DNA of 64,000 nucleotides from Rhododendron vialii (GCF_030253575.1 NC_080559.1:29786501-29850500), one strand, 5' to 3'. Numbered from the stretch's first letter, positions 32,423 to 43,659 are shown. Program-made: numbers and translations. The notes: a model not told the origin generated them from the letters alone.

Positions 32423-33160
32423 AAATAAGGGGGCATTGTTTGTACCATAACTAAATTTCCTTTTACCCGTCGATCGGGCAACACGTGGCAAGGATAAATA
32501 TGGGCAAACAAAAGAATAGAATGGACTCACCTTAATTAATTAGGATGGAATTGAATCGATGATGAAACTATGAAAAGTCTTGTCCGTCGATTGGCCAACA
32601 CGTGGCGTATTTTTATGGTCCTTTGATCCGTCGATCAGGTGACAGATGTCAAAAGAAATTGAGTCCCATGATTCCACGATTAAAAAGGATATTAACCACA
32701 ATTAACGAAACAGTTTTCCAGACGTGGGCATGATTGGCAGATAAAGAAGTTACTTCGCCAGAATTCGCCAGAATTTGAAGGAGTTCCAACTGCTACTTTG
32801 GAAGGAAGATTTGAATTCAAAGGTGAAGGGATCTCTATTTATAATCAAAGTGTAAGACAATTTGGGGACACACAAACAACGCCAATCAGGCATTTATCTT
32901 TTCTTTTCTAGGAGTAGAGTTAACTTATAATCGTTCACTCAATCATCTTGATTGATTGTTCGTCTACTTTGAGGGTTAATAAAGTCCATTTTGTTAATTT
33001 TCTTTCATACTTCACCCACTTCATTGTTTGTTTCCAAAGAAGTCCTGAAATACGGCAAGGAACCAAATTCTACTTTTCACACTCACATTCCAGCAAGTTT
33101 ATGATACGATTTCCCGTCGATTCTCCATTGATTGGAAAGAAAACAAGAATTTTGGCAACA
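32423..33160 (+). repeat. Polypurine tract and right LTR of the Tat-type element
   Basis: AAATAAGGGGGCA (32423-32435) precedes an LTR that starts TGTTTGTACC and ends TTTTGGCAACA (32437-33160, 724 bp). The TATA-like CTATTTATAATCAAAG lies at about 32833. The flank CTATG follows directly. Confidence 0.85.
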
Positions 33161-34980
33161 CTATGCTCTCTAACTTCTTGTTTTTTTTTTTTTGTCTTTT
33201 TTTGTTTCGTGCATGTGTTTTGTTAGTTGTTTTTAAAAAAAATTTGTTAGATTTTCATTATATTTTTTGTATTAATCACCCAATTTGACTGGAGGTGTCT
33301 AAAATGTAAAACATTAATTATGACCAAATGAAAAATAAAAAAAGATCACTAAACACCAACAAATACCAAACAACTGTATTTTTTTTTGAGTCTAAAATGT
33401 CGTTTTATATGAACATTTTTCAACAATATTGGTACCGAAAAAAAGTACAGTACTGGACAAAAAAATTGAAGAATGGAGAATAGTAAACAATCAGAATATC
33501 TCACTCAAGTAACACTGGCAATGAAGAAAAATATCACATGGCAAGAATCCGGGACGCAATATTGACCCACTCCCTCCCTCACTCACTCAATGGGGGCAGG
33601 GGTTCGAGCCCCATGAGAGGCGTGGGTGGGGTTTAAGGCTATGATCTTGTGGACTAACATGCTAAGGGCTTGTTTGATAACCTAAATTCAGCACTTAAAA
33701 CTGAATCAATTAAGTAATAAGTAATTCAATAGGCTTGATAACGACATCATACATTACTTAACAAATTAAGTGCTACTTAAAATGTAAGCTAAAAAGTTAA
33801 AAAAAATTAATTAGTTTTGAGCTACTTAATTCTGACTGAATTATTGTGTACTTGCATTTAATCACCATACCACTACCACCACCTTCTACAACCACTCCAC
33901 TACTTCGCCACCATCACCATCACCACTACCATCACCACCACCACCGCCATCACCACCACTTCGCCGCCACCACCACCATCACTCCCGCCACCACTCCACC
34001 ACCACCACCGCTATCACCACTCCCCTATCACTCCATCACCATCACCACCATTACCACACCACCACCACCACAATGCCACCATTGCACAACTATCACTCCA
34101 CCGACACCACTCACTGTCACCATTACATCATCACTCCACCGCTACCGCTACCGCTACACCACCACCACTCACAGCCACCGTCACATCACCATCACTCAAC
34201 CACCACCATTACACCACTATCGCCAGCACTCCAACACCACCACCACCGCCGCCGCCGCCACCACTCCATCACCACCAACACACCACCACCACCACAATCA
34301 CCATTTCACAATTATTATAAGTACATTGTGACCATTAGTAAATTAAGAGAGAATCAGAACTAAAATTAATTATCATTTTTTTAATTCAGTACTTAATATG
34401 TTTACCAAACAGTTTTTCAACTTAAAAAATTTCAGCATTCAGTACTTAATTTTTCAGCATTCAGTTTTCAGTTTTATCAAATATGCCCTAACTCACTAAC
34501 ACTCCTAATATGTATAAAGTGTGACCAAAAAAAAAAAAAAAACCCTAATGGTAAGTGAATAAATTGACAACTTCATGGTTTTCTTATTTTAATCGGACAA
34601 AATTGCCCCTGTCCGAGAAGGCTCAAGACCAATCATTTATGGTACCAAACTATTTGGGGTGCTACTTTATCTAAATAGGGAGAGACTTATCTAAACACAA
34701 GGTGGAACAAAGTTTAATAAAAAGAGCAATAATTAGTTTTCTAAACACAAAACGTTTGGTTAGACAACACAACGTAATAGGATCGTTTTATTATTTTAAA
34801 TGACGGCCGGTGCGACAATTGTTAAGAAAAGGTGCAAGAGTTAGTTTTCCGAAAACAAAATGTAAGATTAGAAAACACAACCGCGCGCCAATCAGTAAAT
34901 CTCGTTCAAGTGCTACTTTCAAGGGGAGCAATGTAATTTAACTTAAGGTGCAACATTATTTAAGAAAAAGTGCAAGAGGT
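33161..34980. other. Intergenic region with a CAC-rich repeat in a MITE-like frame
   Basis: No gene is seen. The first bases (CTATGCTCTCT) continue the exon-2 donor region interrupted at 14587. A B-box-like GGTTCGAGCCCC near 33600 suggests a SINE remnant. At about 33664-34496, inverted ends (TAAGGGCTTGTTTGATAA / TTATCAAATATGCCCTA) enclose a CAC/CCA-rich array (33850-34310). At 34690-34980 a phrase like GTGCAAGAGTTAGTTTTCC recurs. Confidence 0.55.
33850..34310. repeat. (CAC)n-type microsatellite array
   Basis: About 460 bp of imperfect CAC/CAT/CCG trinucleotides. His/Thr/Pro-rich ORFs in two frames are produced by the repeat and are not genes. It lies inside a MITE-like frame with hAT-style ends. 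Confidence 0.9.
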
Positions 34981-36027
34981 TGTCACGCCCCGTCTCCGAA
35001 TAGCACCTCATTAGCCTTACCCGATACAACACGCGACTACAACCAAACGACAACCAGCAACTAGCAATTCAATAGAATAACTAAAACTAAATTGAAGTCC
35101 AACAGCCACATTTTATTTACATCTCAAAATAATAGTCATTTACAAACTACAGTGGAAGTCCGACAAGTAATAAACTTTACATAACCAACTATTGTCCAAA
35201 ACTAAACAAAACAAATATCAACTATGGGCCGGGAGACAAGACTCCCACACGCCTCAACCACGCACTCCTCGAGCGAGTCACAAAATGCAAAACGCAACCT
35301 GTAGTAGACCGACCTATACCTGCAAAACTGGAACCCCAAACGAGTTTCAGGAATGTATATGAGACATGGATGATATTCAATGAAAACATTAAATCTAGCA
35401 TTACAAATAAATACGCGTTAAGCAAATTATCAACACGAAGTTATTAGTTCGACACAAAGTCATTAAATCCGACACGAAGTCATTATCTCGACACGAAGTC
35501 ATAATTTCGGCATAAATCCAATTAATCAACACGAAGTCAGAAGCACGACACAAAGTCCGGCCGTTGGCCGTTGTTGCCCATCGACACGAAGTCACAGTTC
35601 AATATCACAAATTCAATCCAATTGAAGAACCCAATATTAATATAATACAACAAACATGAATCTCACACTCACATATCACAACCGAATCTCGTATCCCACA
35701 CACCATGCTCCCAACCATCGTTAATTAGGCGGCATGGCTTACGACATGGTGTGCCTCACATGCGAACATTCCCAACATATCATAAGCTAAACAACAATAG
35801 CATGATATACACTCACCATTACAGCAATATCTAATTAAAGATAACCATATTGAGAGCTTACTATGATTAACAAGATATACACTCACCACCACAGCAACAT
35901 TTTATTGGGAAGAACCATATCAGACACACTCACGGCACACATGCACAATTCTAAAAAAAATTGCACTTTAGTCCTTTAAGTTACTAGAGTATAACATTTA
36001 AGCACCTTAATTATAAAGGGTGTTACA
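34981..36027 (-). repeat. Left LTR of the chromovirus remnant
   Basis: On the minus strand it runs from TGTAACACCCTTTATAATT to ...GGGGCGTGACA, preceded by a purine tract (CCTAAGAGGGGGAGGG, 36028-36043). It contains a short tandem array of CGACACGAAGTCATT-like units at about 35430-35600. Confidence 0.85.
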
Positions 36028-36060
36028 CCCTCCCCCTCTTAGGAAATTTTGTCCCCGAAA

Positions 36061-36645
36061 TTACTTACCAAGTTCAAACAAATGCGGATAGCTCTTTCGC
36101 ATAGACTCCTCCGTCTCCCACGTAGCTTCTCGCTCCGAATGATTACGCCATTGAACTTTCACCAACGGTATTACTTTTGAACGAAGGATACGTTCCCCTA
36201 GCTCCAAAATCTGAATTGGTTCCTCCACATAGGTTAAGTTCTCCTTCAGTTCCATTGGTTCCGTATTATTCAGCACGTGTGTTGAATCCGGCACATACTT
36301 CCTCAACATCAAAACATGGAATACATCATGCAACCGTGCCAATTCCGTCGGCAAAGCCAATCGATAAGCCGTTGCGCCTACTCTTCCGGTAATCTCATAC
36401 GGCCCAATGTACCTTGGCGCCAATTTCTTCTTGCCTTTAAATCGAACAACCCCTTTCCAAGGCGATACATGAATGAATACACAGTCACCTACCTCAAATT
36501 CCAAATCTCTCCTACGTTTGTGAGCATAGCTCTTTTGACGATCTTGGGCAATTTTTAAACACTCTCCCTGGTGCTGTAGATCCACCTGCTCCACCACCCC
36601 GACCAACAGGCCTACCAACATTTGTTCCACGGCCAACCAGAACAA
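36061..36645 (-). CDS. Integrase C terminus and chromodomain (fossil)
   Basis: The minus-strand frame holds [30 protein letters not shown] and [16 protein letters not shown] (integrase C-terminal region). It is followed by a chromodomain-like tail ([17 protein letters not shown]...[16 protein letters not shown]), which marks the chromovirus lineage. The N-terminal part of integrase is missing and the upstream frame enters hairpin sequence. Confidence 0.85.
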   Translation of the reverse strand: MFWLAVEQMLVGLLVGVVEQVDLQHQGECLKIAQDRQKSYAHKRRRDLEFEVGDCVFIHVSPWKGVVRFKGKKKLAPRYIGPYEITGRVGATAYRLALPTELARLHDVFHVLMLRKYVPDSTHVLNNTEPMELKENLTYVEEPIQILELGERILRSKVIPLVKVQWRNHSEREATWETEESMRKSYPHLFELGK

Positions 36646-36700
36646 ATGTTGGTAGGCCTGTTGGTCGGGGTGGTGGAGCAGGTGGATCTACAGCACCAGG
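36567..36700. repeat. Perfect hairpin, 61-bp arms, 12-bp loop
   Basis: The left arm 36567-36627 is the exact reverse complement of 36640-36700. Read on the minus strand, one arm encodes a Pro-rich segment ([17 protein letters not shown]) of gag-like composition. It lies between the integrase and reverse-transcriptase parts of the chromovirus remnant. Confidence 0.95.
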
Positions 36701-36706
36701 AAGAGT

Positions 36707-37240
36707 GTTTGCCTGAACATTTTGTCGTGTCATGGCAAACACCCTACCCATTAGATCCATAAATACCGCAAGAGCATTAGTCAACCCATAAGGCATAACT
36801 AAAAACTCAAAATGACCATACCTCGTTTGGAAAGCCTTTTTGGAGACATCATTGTCTTTCACCTTAAACTGATGGTATCCCGATCTCAAATCAATTTTTG
36901 AAAAGACGGTCGCTCCCTGCAACTGATCAAACAAATCATCAATTCTAGGCAACAGATACTTATTCCGTATTGTCACCTTATTCAGCTGCCTGTAATCAAT
37001 GCACATACGCATAGTACCATCTTTCTTCTTCACAAATAAAACCGGTGCACCCCATGGTGAGATACTTGATTGTACAAACCCTTTATCCACCAGATCTTTC
37101 AACTGAATTTTCAACTCTAACAACTCAGCTGGCGCCATTCTATAAGGTGGAATGGAAATAGGATTCGTCCCCGGTAGCAATTCAATAGTAAACTCCACCT
37201 CCCTGTTAGGCACAATTCCCGGTAATTCGTCTGGAAACAC
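36707..37240 (-). CDS. Ty3/gypsy reverse transcriptase part (fossil)
   Basis: It contains [61 protein letters not shown] and [11 protein letters not shown], the N-terminal palm and fingers motifs of a Ty3/gypsy reverse transcriptase. It is a partial domain within the broken chromovirus. Confidence 0.85.
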
Positions 37241-37407
37241 GTTCGAAAATTAAATTCTATGGTGATAGACAGGGTTCTTTGAATGGTATGATTTCTGCAT
37301 TTAAGGAAGCAAACTTGTTGAGGAAGGGATGTCAGAGTTATCTTGCCTTTGTCGTTGATACTGAAAAGAAACCACTAGAGTTGGCTGATATTCCTATTGT
37401 GAATGAA

Positions 37408-38884
37408 TTACACCCTTTATAATTGAAGTGCTTAAATGTTATACTTTAATAACTTAAAGGACTAAAGTGCAATTTTTTTTAGAATTGTGCATGTGTGCCG
37501 TGAGTGTGTCTGATATGGTTCTTCCCAATAAAATGTTGCTTTGGTGGTGAGTGTATATCTTGCTAATCATAGTAAGCTCTCGATGTGGTTATCTTTAATG
37601 AGATATTGCTATAATGGTGAGTGTATATCATGCTATTGTTGTTTAGCTTATGATATGTTGGGAATATTCGCGTGTGAGGCACACCATGTCGTAAGCCATG
37701 CCGCCTAATTAACGATGGTTGGGAGCATGGTGTGTGGGACACGAGATTCGGTTGTGATATGTGAGTGTGAGATTCATGTTTTTTGTATGATATTAATATT
37801 GGGTTCTTCAATTGGATTGAATTTGTGATATTGAACTGTGATTTTTGTTTTAGACGTGTAACTTCATTTGAGCGTATCTTGGTCATTCGGACTCCAATTA
37901 GGGCAAATTTTATATCGAGATTGATGTTCTGAGAGTGTACTTTCTAATGGTTATAGTCTCGAAGTCTAACTCTAAACCTATAGAATGCTATAGTCAGAAT
38001 TCCATCAATGGTTCTGCTAGATAGTGTGTGTTTGTGAGATTTTTGGCTTTGGGGTGCAAATTGGTGAATTTACTTTTGTTCGGCATATGTTATATAGTTG
38101 AGTTGATGCAGGATATTGTTAATACATTTGTCAAGCCTTTCAAGTATTTCTATACTAAAATGTTTGGCTTGTGGATAGGTGACAAGTCGGTGAATCAAGG
38201 AGCACCGAAACCATAGTACTACTTTCTTTTGGAGTACGAGGTGAGTGTTTGATTTATAGATGTTGTTCTATATTGAATTAAACTTGAATGTTGGCTTAGT
38301 GCCCGGTGATTGGCTTTATGCCTTAAACTATTGGCTGTGTGCCCAGTGATTGGCTTAATGCCTTAAACTATTGGCTGTGTGCCCAGTGATTGGCTTAATG
38401 CCAAAAGGCTTATGCCTTAAATTATTGGTTGCGTGTCTGGTGTTGTTTTTTATTTCCCGATAAACTGTTACAAGTTGAGATTATCTTTTAGCCGTACCTT
38501 TAAATATGGAATTGCATCCATGTCTCATAAACACTCCCGGATTCCATTTTGGAATCCAGTTTTGCAGGCATTGTAGATATCCATTGCTGATCGTTGTGTG
38601 GTTGTGCCCTCGCTTAGGGTAGCATGTCGGAAAGGCTGGACGAGTTTTGGCAAAATTTTGTAGATAGGGATGTAGTTGCAGCCTATATTAATATCTGTAT
38701 AGTTTAACGTCTTCTTAAGACTTCCGCTGTGTTTGTAAGAACGATATATTTTGCGTTATCAATAAAATGACTGTTGATTAATTTAGTTGCTAGAACTTGA
38801 GTTATAGAAATGGGTTGGTGGTTAATGTTGCACCGTCACGTCGGTTTGAACTCATTTGAGTGCTGGCCGGGGTGGGGTGTGACA
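37408..38884 (+). repeat. Right LTR of the chromovirus remnant, plus orientation
   Basis: It begins ACACCCTTTATAATTGAAG and shares its first 350 bp with the left LTR at very high identity. The remaining 1.1 kb is longer and much more diverged. A threefold tandem repeat of about 41 bp (GTGCCCAGTGATTGGCTTAA) lies at 38290-38420. It ends GGGGTGTGACA. Confidence 0.8.
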
Positions 38885-38889
38885 AAGGT

Positions 38890-39111
38890 AGTTTTCCCTG
38901 TAGTATATATATGCGTTCATTCAAGTTTTGGTTCAATGTGTGTGCAACTATAATTTTTTCGTCCCATGCGTGATTCCTAAAAACATGACCATCAATATTA
39001 TGGGAATATTAACCTCTTTTGGGATCCGGATCCTGTGTGAGGATCTTATGAGAGTTTGAATGAGAGGATGAAACCTATTAAGACAAGATATCCAAAAACG
39101 TGGGTTGCTTG

Positions 39112-39158
<47 letters not shown>

Positions 39159-39574
39159 AAAACGTGGGTTGCTTGTAATTCTATGCTCAAACGATGTCAT
39201 ATAGAGAGACAGAACCCAAATGGCCAGAAAATCTCTTCTCCTTCATTTTCTTTTTGAACGAGGATAATAGGATAATTTCACGTACCAACTCACCTAAGCA
39301 ATAGTACTTGGGATAGGCATAAGGGATCCTTTTAAATACACACACAATACCCAAATTTGGAGTTTGGCTTGTCATCTGGTTCTATTTCTATCAATTAAGA
39401 AGGAAATCTGTCAATACAATAGAAACAAGAAACAAAATGAGACTCTGTTATTTAGGAATTTGCAGAATAGTTCAAAGCCCTAACTCTGCTCTACATAAAA
39501 TACTTACTATAAAAACAAAACCCATATTTGATTAAATATCGAAACAAAGAGAGAAGAGAGAAAGATACAAGATA
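38890..39574. other. Intergenic with (TA)n microsatellite at 39114-39155
   Basis: No gene is seen. A TA dinucleotide run of about 42 bp is bracketed by two copies of AAACGTGGGTTGCTTG (39096 and 39161), suggesting a small local duplication around the microsatellite. Confidence 0.7.
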
Positions 39575-40127
39575 AAGATTAGTGTACATTGAACCACCCA
39601 TCGTCTTCTCTGCTTACCGTTGCCAACCTCGGATGAATCAATTGGGGGTGAACTTGCTGAAACGATTTTAGAAAAAGAAGAAAAAAAAAACGCCACAAAA
39701 CGGGGAATACCATTTGTGAGATAATTCATTAAACGACGTCGTTTTAAACAAATTTTATGAGCTAGCAGAATTTCTTTGTTCTAGATCGTCAGATATCTTG
39801 GTTTAATAGGTGGCACTCTCTCATTAAAACCCTCACAAGATCCTCATAGGGATCTCCTCATAGAGGCTTCGGATCCGGCACGTCTTTTGCCTCTGATTTG
39901 CAATTTCTCTAAAAAGATACTACTATGATAAAAGAAATTAAAGAAAAGTGAGGATAAAAGAAGGGAATTCATTGCCACACTCTACTTTTTTATATCCACA
40001 CTTTTTTTTTTTGTCTTTTAGCAAAACAAATACATACACCTTCAACACTAAAAAACAAAAAAAAAAGTGTGAATAACAAAAAAGGGAATGTGAGAATCAA
40101 TTTCTTAAAAGAAAAGACTTTTCCAAG

Positions 40128-40400
40128 TCAATATGGTGAAGAAAAGTACACGTAAACATTTTTGAACACTAATTTCTGAATTTTCCAACGAGTCGATATC
40201 GGTGAAGAATAGTACACATAAACGTGTGGAGCTCACCGGTTTGAACAATGATTGCTGAATTTTCCAACGAGTCGATATCGATGAAGAAAAGTACAAGTAA
40301 ACATGTGGAGCTCACTAGTTTGAACACTGATTGACTGAATTTTCCAACAAGTCGATATCGGTGAAGAAAATAATTTTCCAAGTCCATATCGCTATTGTCT
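40128..40400. repeat. Promoter-derived tandem repeat, 3 units
   Basis: Units of about 80-95 bp contain AAGTACACATAAAC, GTGGAGCTCACC, GAACAATGATTGCTGAATT and GAGTCGATATCGGTGAAGA. Gene A's promoter has one unit; the sister copy at 42838-43165 has four. Confidence 0.8.
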
Positions 40401-40557
40401 TTGGACACTGATTGATGAGAATAATGGGAGCCAAATTACAAATTACTCCGTAATGTTCATCTAAAACCTCTAATCTTGAACGAATTTATTTCTACAGAAA
40501 AATTAGAACTGGAAGTCTTTAGTCTTCCAGAGAGAGATAAATTAGAACAGCAGTATA

Positions 40558-41015
40558 TAGGCCTGTCAATGGGCTGGTTCTGATCCGGATCCGACAGATT
40601 TGGATCCGATCCGGATCCGATAAGACCCAAATCCGATCCGGATCCGATAAGACTCAAATCCGATAGTAGTAATCTGGATCCGAAAATCCGAATCTGATCC
40701 GAAAACTTTTTTTACTTCAGAAATTTTAGCAAAAAAAATATTTTCCGAAAAAAATCTTTAAAAAATTAAAATAAAAATAAAACTTCTTAAACATTTTTTT
40801 TCAAAATTAAAAATTTACTATTTTTTTAAAAAAAATTAAAAAAAATAAAGTTCGGATTCGGATTGATAACGGATTTAGTCCGATCCGATCCGAATCCGTA
40901 TTTGAATTACCGGATTTCGGATTATCAGATTTCGGATTGACATTATCGGATCCGGATCCGGATCCGGATTTTTCGGATCGGATCCGGGATCGGATCCGAT
41001 CCATTGACAGGCCTA
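40558..41015. mobile_element. hAT-type MITE rich in GGATCC
   Basis: Ends TAGGCCTGTCAATGG / CCATTGACAGGCCTA are flanked by an exact 8-bp target duplication GCAGTATA (40550-40557 and 41016-41023), as for hAT elements. Both ends of the interior are arrays of GGATCCGATCC-like repeats around an A/T-rich centre. The sister copy at about 43618 reads AGTAGTATATAATTAG without the element (empty site). Confidence 0.9.
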
Positions 41016-41043
41016 GCAGTATATAATTAGTTTACTAATTTTA

Positions 41044-41080
41044 ATCTAGGGTTTGTTGCCCGCCGGCGCGAGGGCCATTC
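41044..41080 (-). pseudogene. Relic start of an LRK10L receptor gene
   Basis: The minus strand reads ATG then codons for MALAPAGNKP, identical to the first ten residues of the receptor at 1701-2451. The frame then ends in unrelated sequence, so only the start codon and signal-peptide N terminus survive. Confidence 0.75.
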
Positions 41081-41478
41081 TCTCAAGACAGAGATGTCCT
41101 TAGTTTTAAAGCGATGAGAAGAGAGAAATCCTCACAAGATCCACAGAGAGATCCTCATAAAGGATTCGGTTCCGTCACCTCTTTTGCCTTTGATTTGCAA
41201 TTTCCTTGAAAAGGCACTACTATGATAAACGAAATTAAAGACGAGTGAAGTTAAAAAAAAATAAAAAATTTCCGAGTCGATATTAAGTGAAGAAAAGTAC
41301 ACGTAAACATGTGGAGCTCACTAAGTCAAAGTCAATATCGATACTGACTTTGAACACTGACTGAATTTTCCAAAAAAGAAAAGAAAGAAAAGAAAAGAAC
41401 ACTGGCTGCTGAGAAGAAAGGGAGCCAAATTACAAATGTTCATCTAAAACCTTTTAATTCTTGAACGAATTTAGTCTT

Positions 41479-41514
<36 letters not shown>

Positions 41515-41916
41515 ATTAGAACAGTGGTTACTAATTTTAATCAAACAAGGCCCCACCACTTATCAAATGCCAAATGTCAATTAGTTTATCAAATCACTAA
41601 TAAAAAGTAATGGGTCCCACAATATTAACCAATGACATATGAGTTCAAACATTAGATTCTAATGTTCCATCCGCATTGGATAATTTTTCCTAATCCTAAA
41701 ATGAAAGCGCCTGGGTATAAGGGAAAACGGGCTTTGACGGAAGGGGTATGACGCGCACTGGGTCTAAACATCCAGTGCATGCTCAAACAGGACCGGCCAG
41801 TCAGAACCCCAGATAAAGATTAGTGTACATTGAACCACCCATTGTCTTCTCTGCCTCCCGTTGTCAACCTCAGATGAATCAATTGGGGATGAATTTACTG
41901 AAACGATTTTAGAAAA

Positions 41917-42333
41917 GAGTAGTGCTACATGTACCGACCTCCCCGGTACCGAAATCGTACCGCCGGCCGCCGGTGGGCCGTCTCCGGCCACCGGACGGCC
42001 GATCCGAGCCGTCCAAAAATTTAAAAAAAAAAAAACGAGGGGGCCTACGCGGGAATCAACGGCATCCGAGGTGTGTAAGGTGCTTGATCCGAGCACCCTT
42101 TTTTCGTGTATATATGTATATTCCCGCGAATATACATATATACACGAAAAAAGGGTGCTCGGATCAAGCACCTTACACACCTCGGATGCCGTTGATTCCC
42201 GCGTAGGCCCCCTCGTTTTTTTTTTTTAAAATTTTTGGACGGCTCGGATCGGCCGTCCGGTGGCCGGAGACGGCCCACCGGCGGCCGGCGGTACGATTTC
42301 GGTACCGGGAGGTCGGTACCAATATCATTTCTG
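41917..42333. mobile_element. Foldback MULE-type MITE, GC-rich palindrome
   Basis: A 417-bp near-perfect palindrome with arms of about 190 bp meets at TATATTCCCGCGAATATA (about 42125). The flanks carry the 9-bp duplication TTTAGAAAA (41908-41916 and 42334-42342). The outer 13 bp of the two ends differ (GAGTAGTGCTAC against CAGAAATGATATT), after which the arms match. The sister sequence at about 39668 (CGATTTTAGAAAAAG) is an empty site. ORFs on both strands are palindrome artefacts. Confidence 0.9.
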
Positions 42334-42837
42334 TTTAGAAAAAGAAGGAAAAAAAAAAAGCCACAAAACGGGGAACTAATGGAGAAGACTTCGTTAAAGA
42401 GAGAGAGTTGGAAACTTGGAATACCATTTGTGAGATAATTCATTAAACAACGTCGTTTTAAACAAATTTTATGAGCTAGTAGAATTTCTTTTTTCTACAC
42501 TGTCGGATATCTTGGTTTAATAGGTGGCACTCTCTCATTAAAATCCTCATAGAGAGATCTTTATAGAGGATCCGGATCCGTCACGTCTTTTGCCTTTGAT
42601 TTGCAATTTCCCTAAAAAGATACTACTACTATGATAAAAGAAATTAAAGAAAAGTGAGGATAAAAGAAGGGAATTGATTGCCACACTCTCCTTTTTTATA
42701 TCCAAACTTTTTTTTTTTGTCTTTTAGCAAAATTAATATATACACCATCAACACTAAAAAACAAAAAAAGTAGTATGGATAACAAAAAAGGGAGTGTGAG
42801 AATCAATTTCCTAAAAGAAAAGACTTTTCCAAGTCAA

Positions 42838-43165
42838 TATGGTGAAGAAAAGTACACATAAACATTTTTGAACACTGATTTTTGAATTTTCAAACGAGTC
42901 GATATCGGTGAAGAAAAGTACACGTAAACAAGTGGAGCTCAATAGTTTGAACACTGATTGCTGAATTTTTCAACGAGTCGATATCACTCTCGGTGAAGAA
43001 AAGTACACGCAAACATGCGGAACTCACTAGTTTGAACAATGATTGCTGAATTTTCCAACGAGTTGATAGCTCTCTCGGTGAAGAAGCATACAAGTAAACA
43101 TGTGGAGCTCACTAATTTGAACACTGATTGGCTGAATTTTCCAGCAAGTCGATATCGGTGAAGAA
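42838..43165. repeat. Promoter-derived tandem repeat, 4 units
   Basis: The same unit as at 40128-40400, with four copies and small insertions such as TCACTCTCGG and GCTCTCTCGG between them. Confidence 0.8.
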
Positions 43166-43252
43166 AAGAATTTTCCAAGTCGATATCGCTATTGTCTTTG
43201 GACACTGATTGATGAGAAGAATGGGAGCCAAATTACAAATTAATGTTCATCT

Positions 43253-43510
43253 ACAACAACAACATAACATAATCCATCTAATCCCCAATCATTGGGGGTA
43301 TGGGCGGGGGATGATTGGAGACAGACCTAACCTTTAGCAATATATGCACAAAGTGGCTGCTCTCAGAATACCACTAAAACAGTGGCCCCCCTAAACCTCC
43401 AAGAACCGAAGAGCTACAGGGACATTTTGTTGTAGAACCATGCCCCCCAAATCAAAGCCAAATGGCATCAGAAAGGGCAGGCCTAGAGACCCAAATCAAT
43501 TTATGTGCAC
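43253..43510 (-). mobile_element. SINE with (TTG)n tail
   Basis: A 16-bp target duplication AAATTAATGTTCATCT (43237-43252; one mismatch at 43511-43526) flanks 258 bp. On the minus strand it ends GGATTATGTTATG then TTGTTGTTG, the tail type of TS-like SINEs mobilised by RTE LINEs. The sister promoter copy near 40440-40470 lacks it. Confidence 0.8.
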
Positions 43511-43659
43511 AAATTAATGTTCGTCTAAAACCTCTAATTCTTGAACGAATTTATTTCTTCAGAAAAATTAAAACTGGAAGTCTTTAGTCTTCCGGAGAGA
43601 GAGAGACAAATTAGAACAGTAGTATATAATTAGTTTACTAATTTTAATCAGGGGGTTTG

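Larger units (their letters stand above)
14588..33160 (+). mobile_element. Ty3/gypsy (Tat-type) element with inverted LTRs, hosting a nested element
   Basis: This fossil retrotransposon is about 8.6 kb without the nested insertion. Parts in order: an LTR in inverted orientation (14588-15200), RNase H and integrase (15201-17096, plus strand), antisense ORFs including a plant mobile domain (17289-20618 and 30569-32276, minus strand), a polypurine tract (32423-32435) and an LTR in plus orientation (32437-33160). A long antisense-ORF region between integrase and 3' LTR is known in the Tat lineage. The LTR copies differ by a few percent by eye, so the insertion is older than the nested element. 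It is broken and rearranged. Both outer ends are the same LTR end, and no target duplication is evident. Confidence 0.75.
34981..38884 (-). mobile_element. Chromovirus (Ty3/gypsy) remnant with inverted LTRs
   Basis: It is bounded by TGTCACGCCCC and GGGGTGTGACA, with near-identical 5-bp flanks GAGGT (34976-34980) and AAGGT (38885-38889). Parts: left LTR (34981-36027, minus), polypurine tract, integrase C terminus with chromodomain (36061-36645, minus), a perfect hairpin (36567-36700), reverse transcriptase (to 37240, minus), a protease-RT linker piece in plus orientation (37255-37407), and an LTR in plus orientation (37408-38884). It is broken and rearranged. The two LTRs are nearly identical in U3 but diverged in R/U5. 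Confidence 0.8.

Noticed and set aside
33846-34363. His/Thr/Pro-rich ORFs of 161 and 96 codons
   Set aside because: Products of the CAC/CCA microsatellite.
41764-42443. ORFs of 94-138 codons on both strands with matching peptides
   Set aside because: Same palindrome read twice; it is a foldback element.
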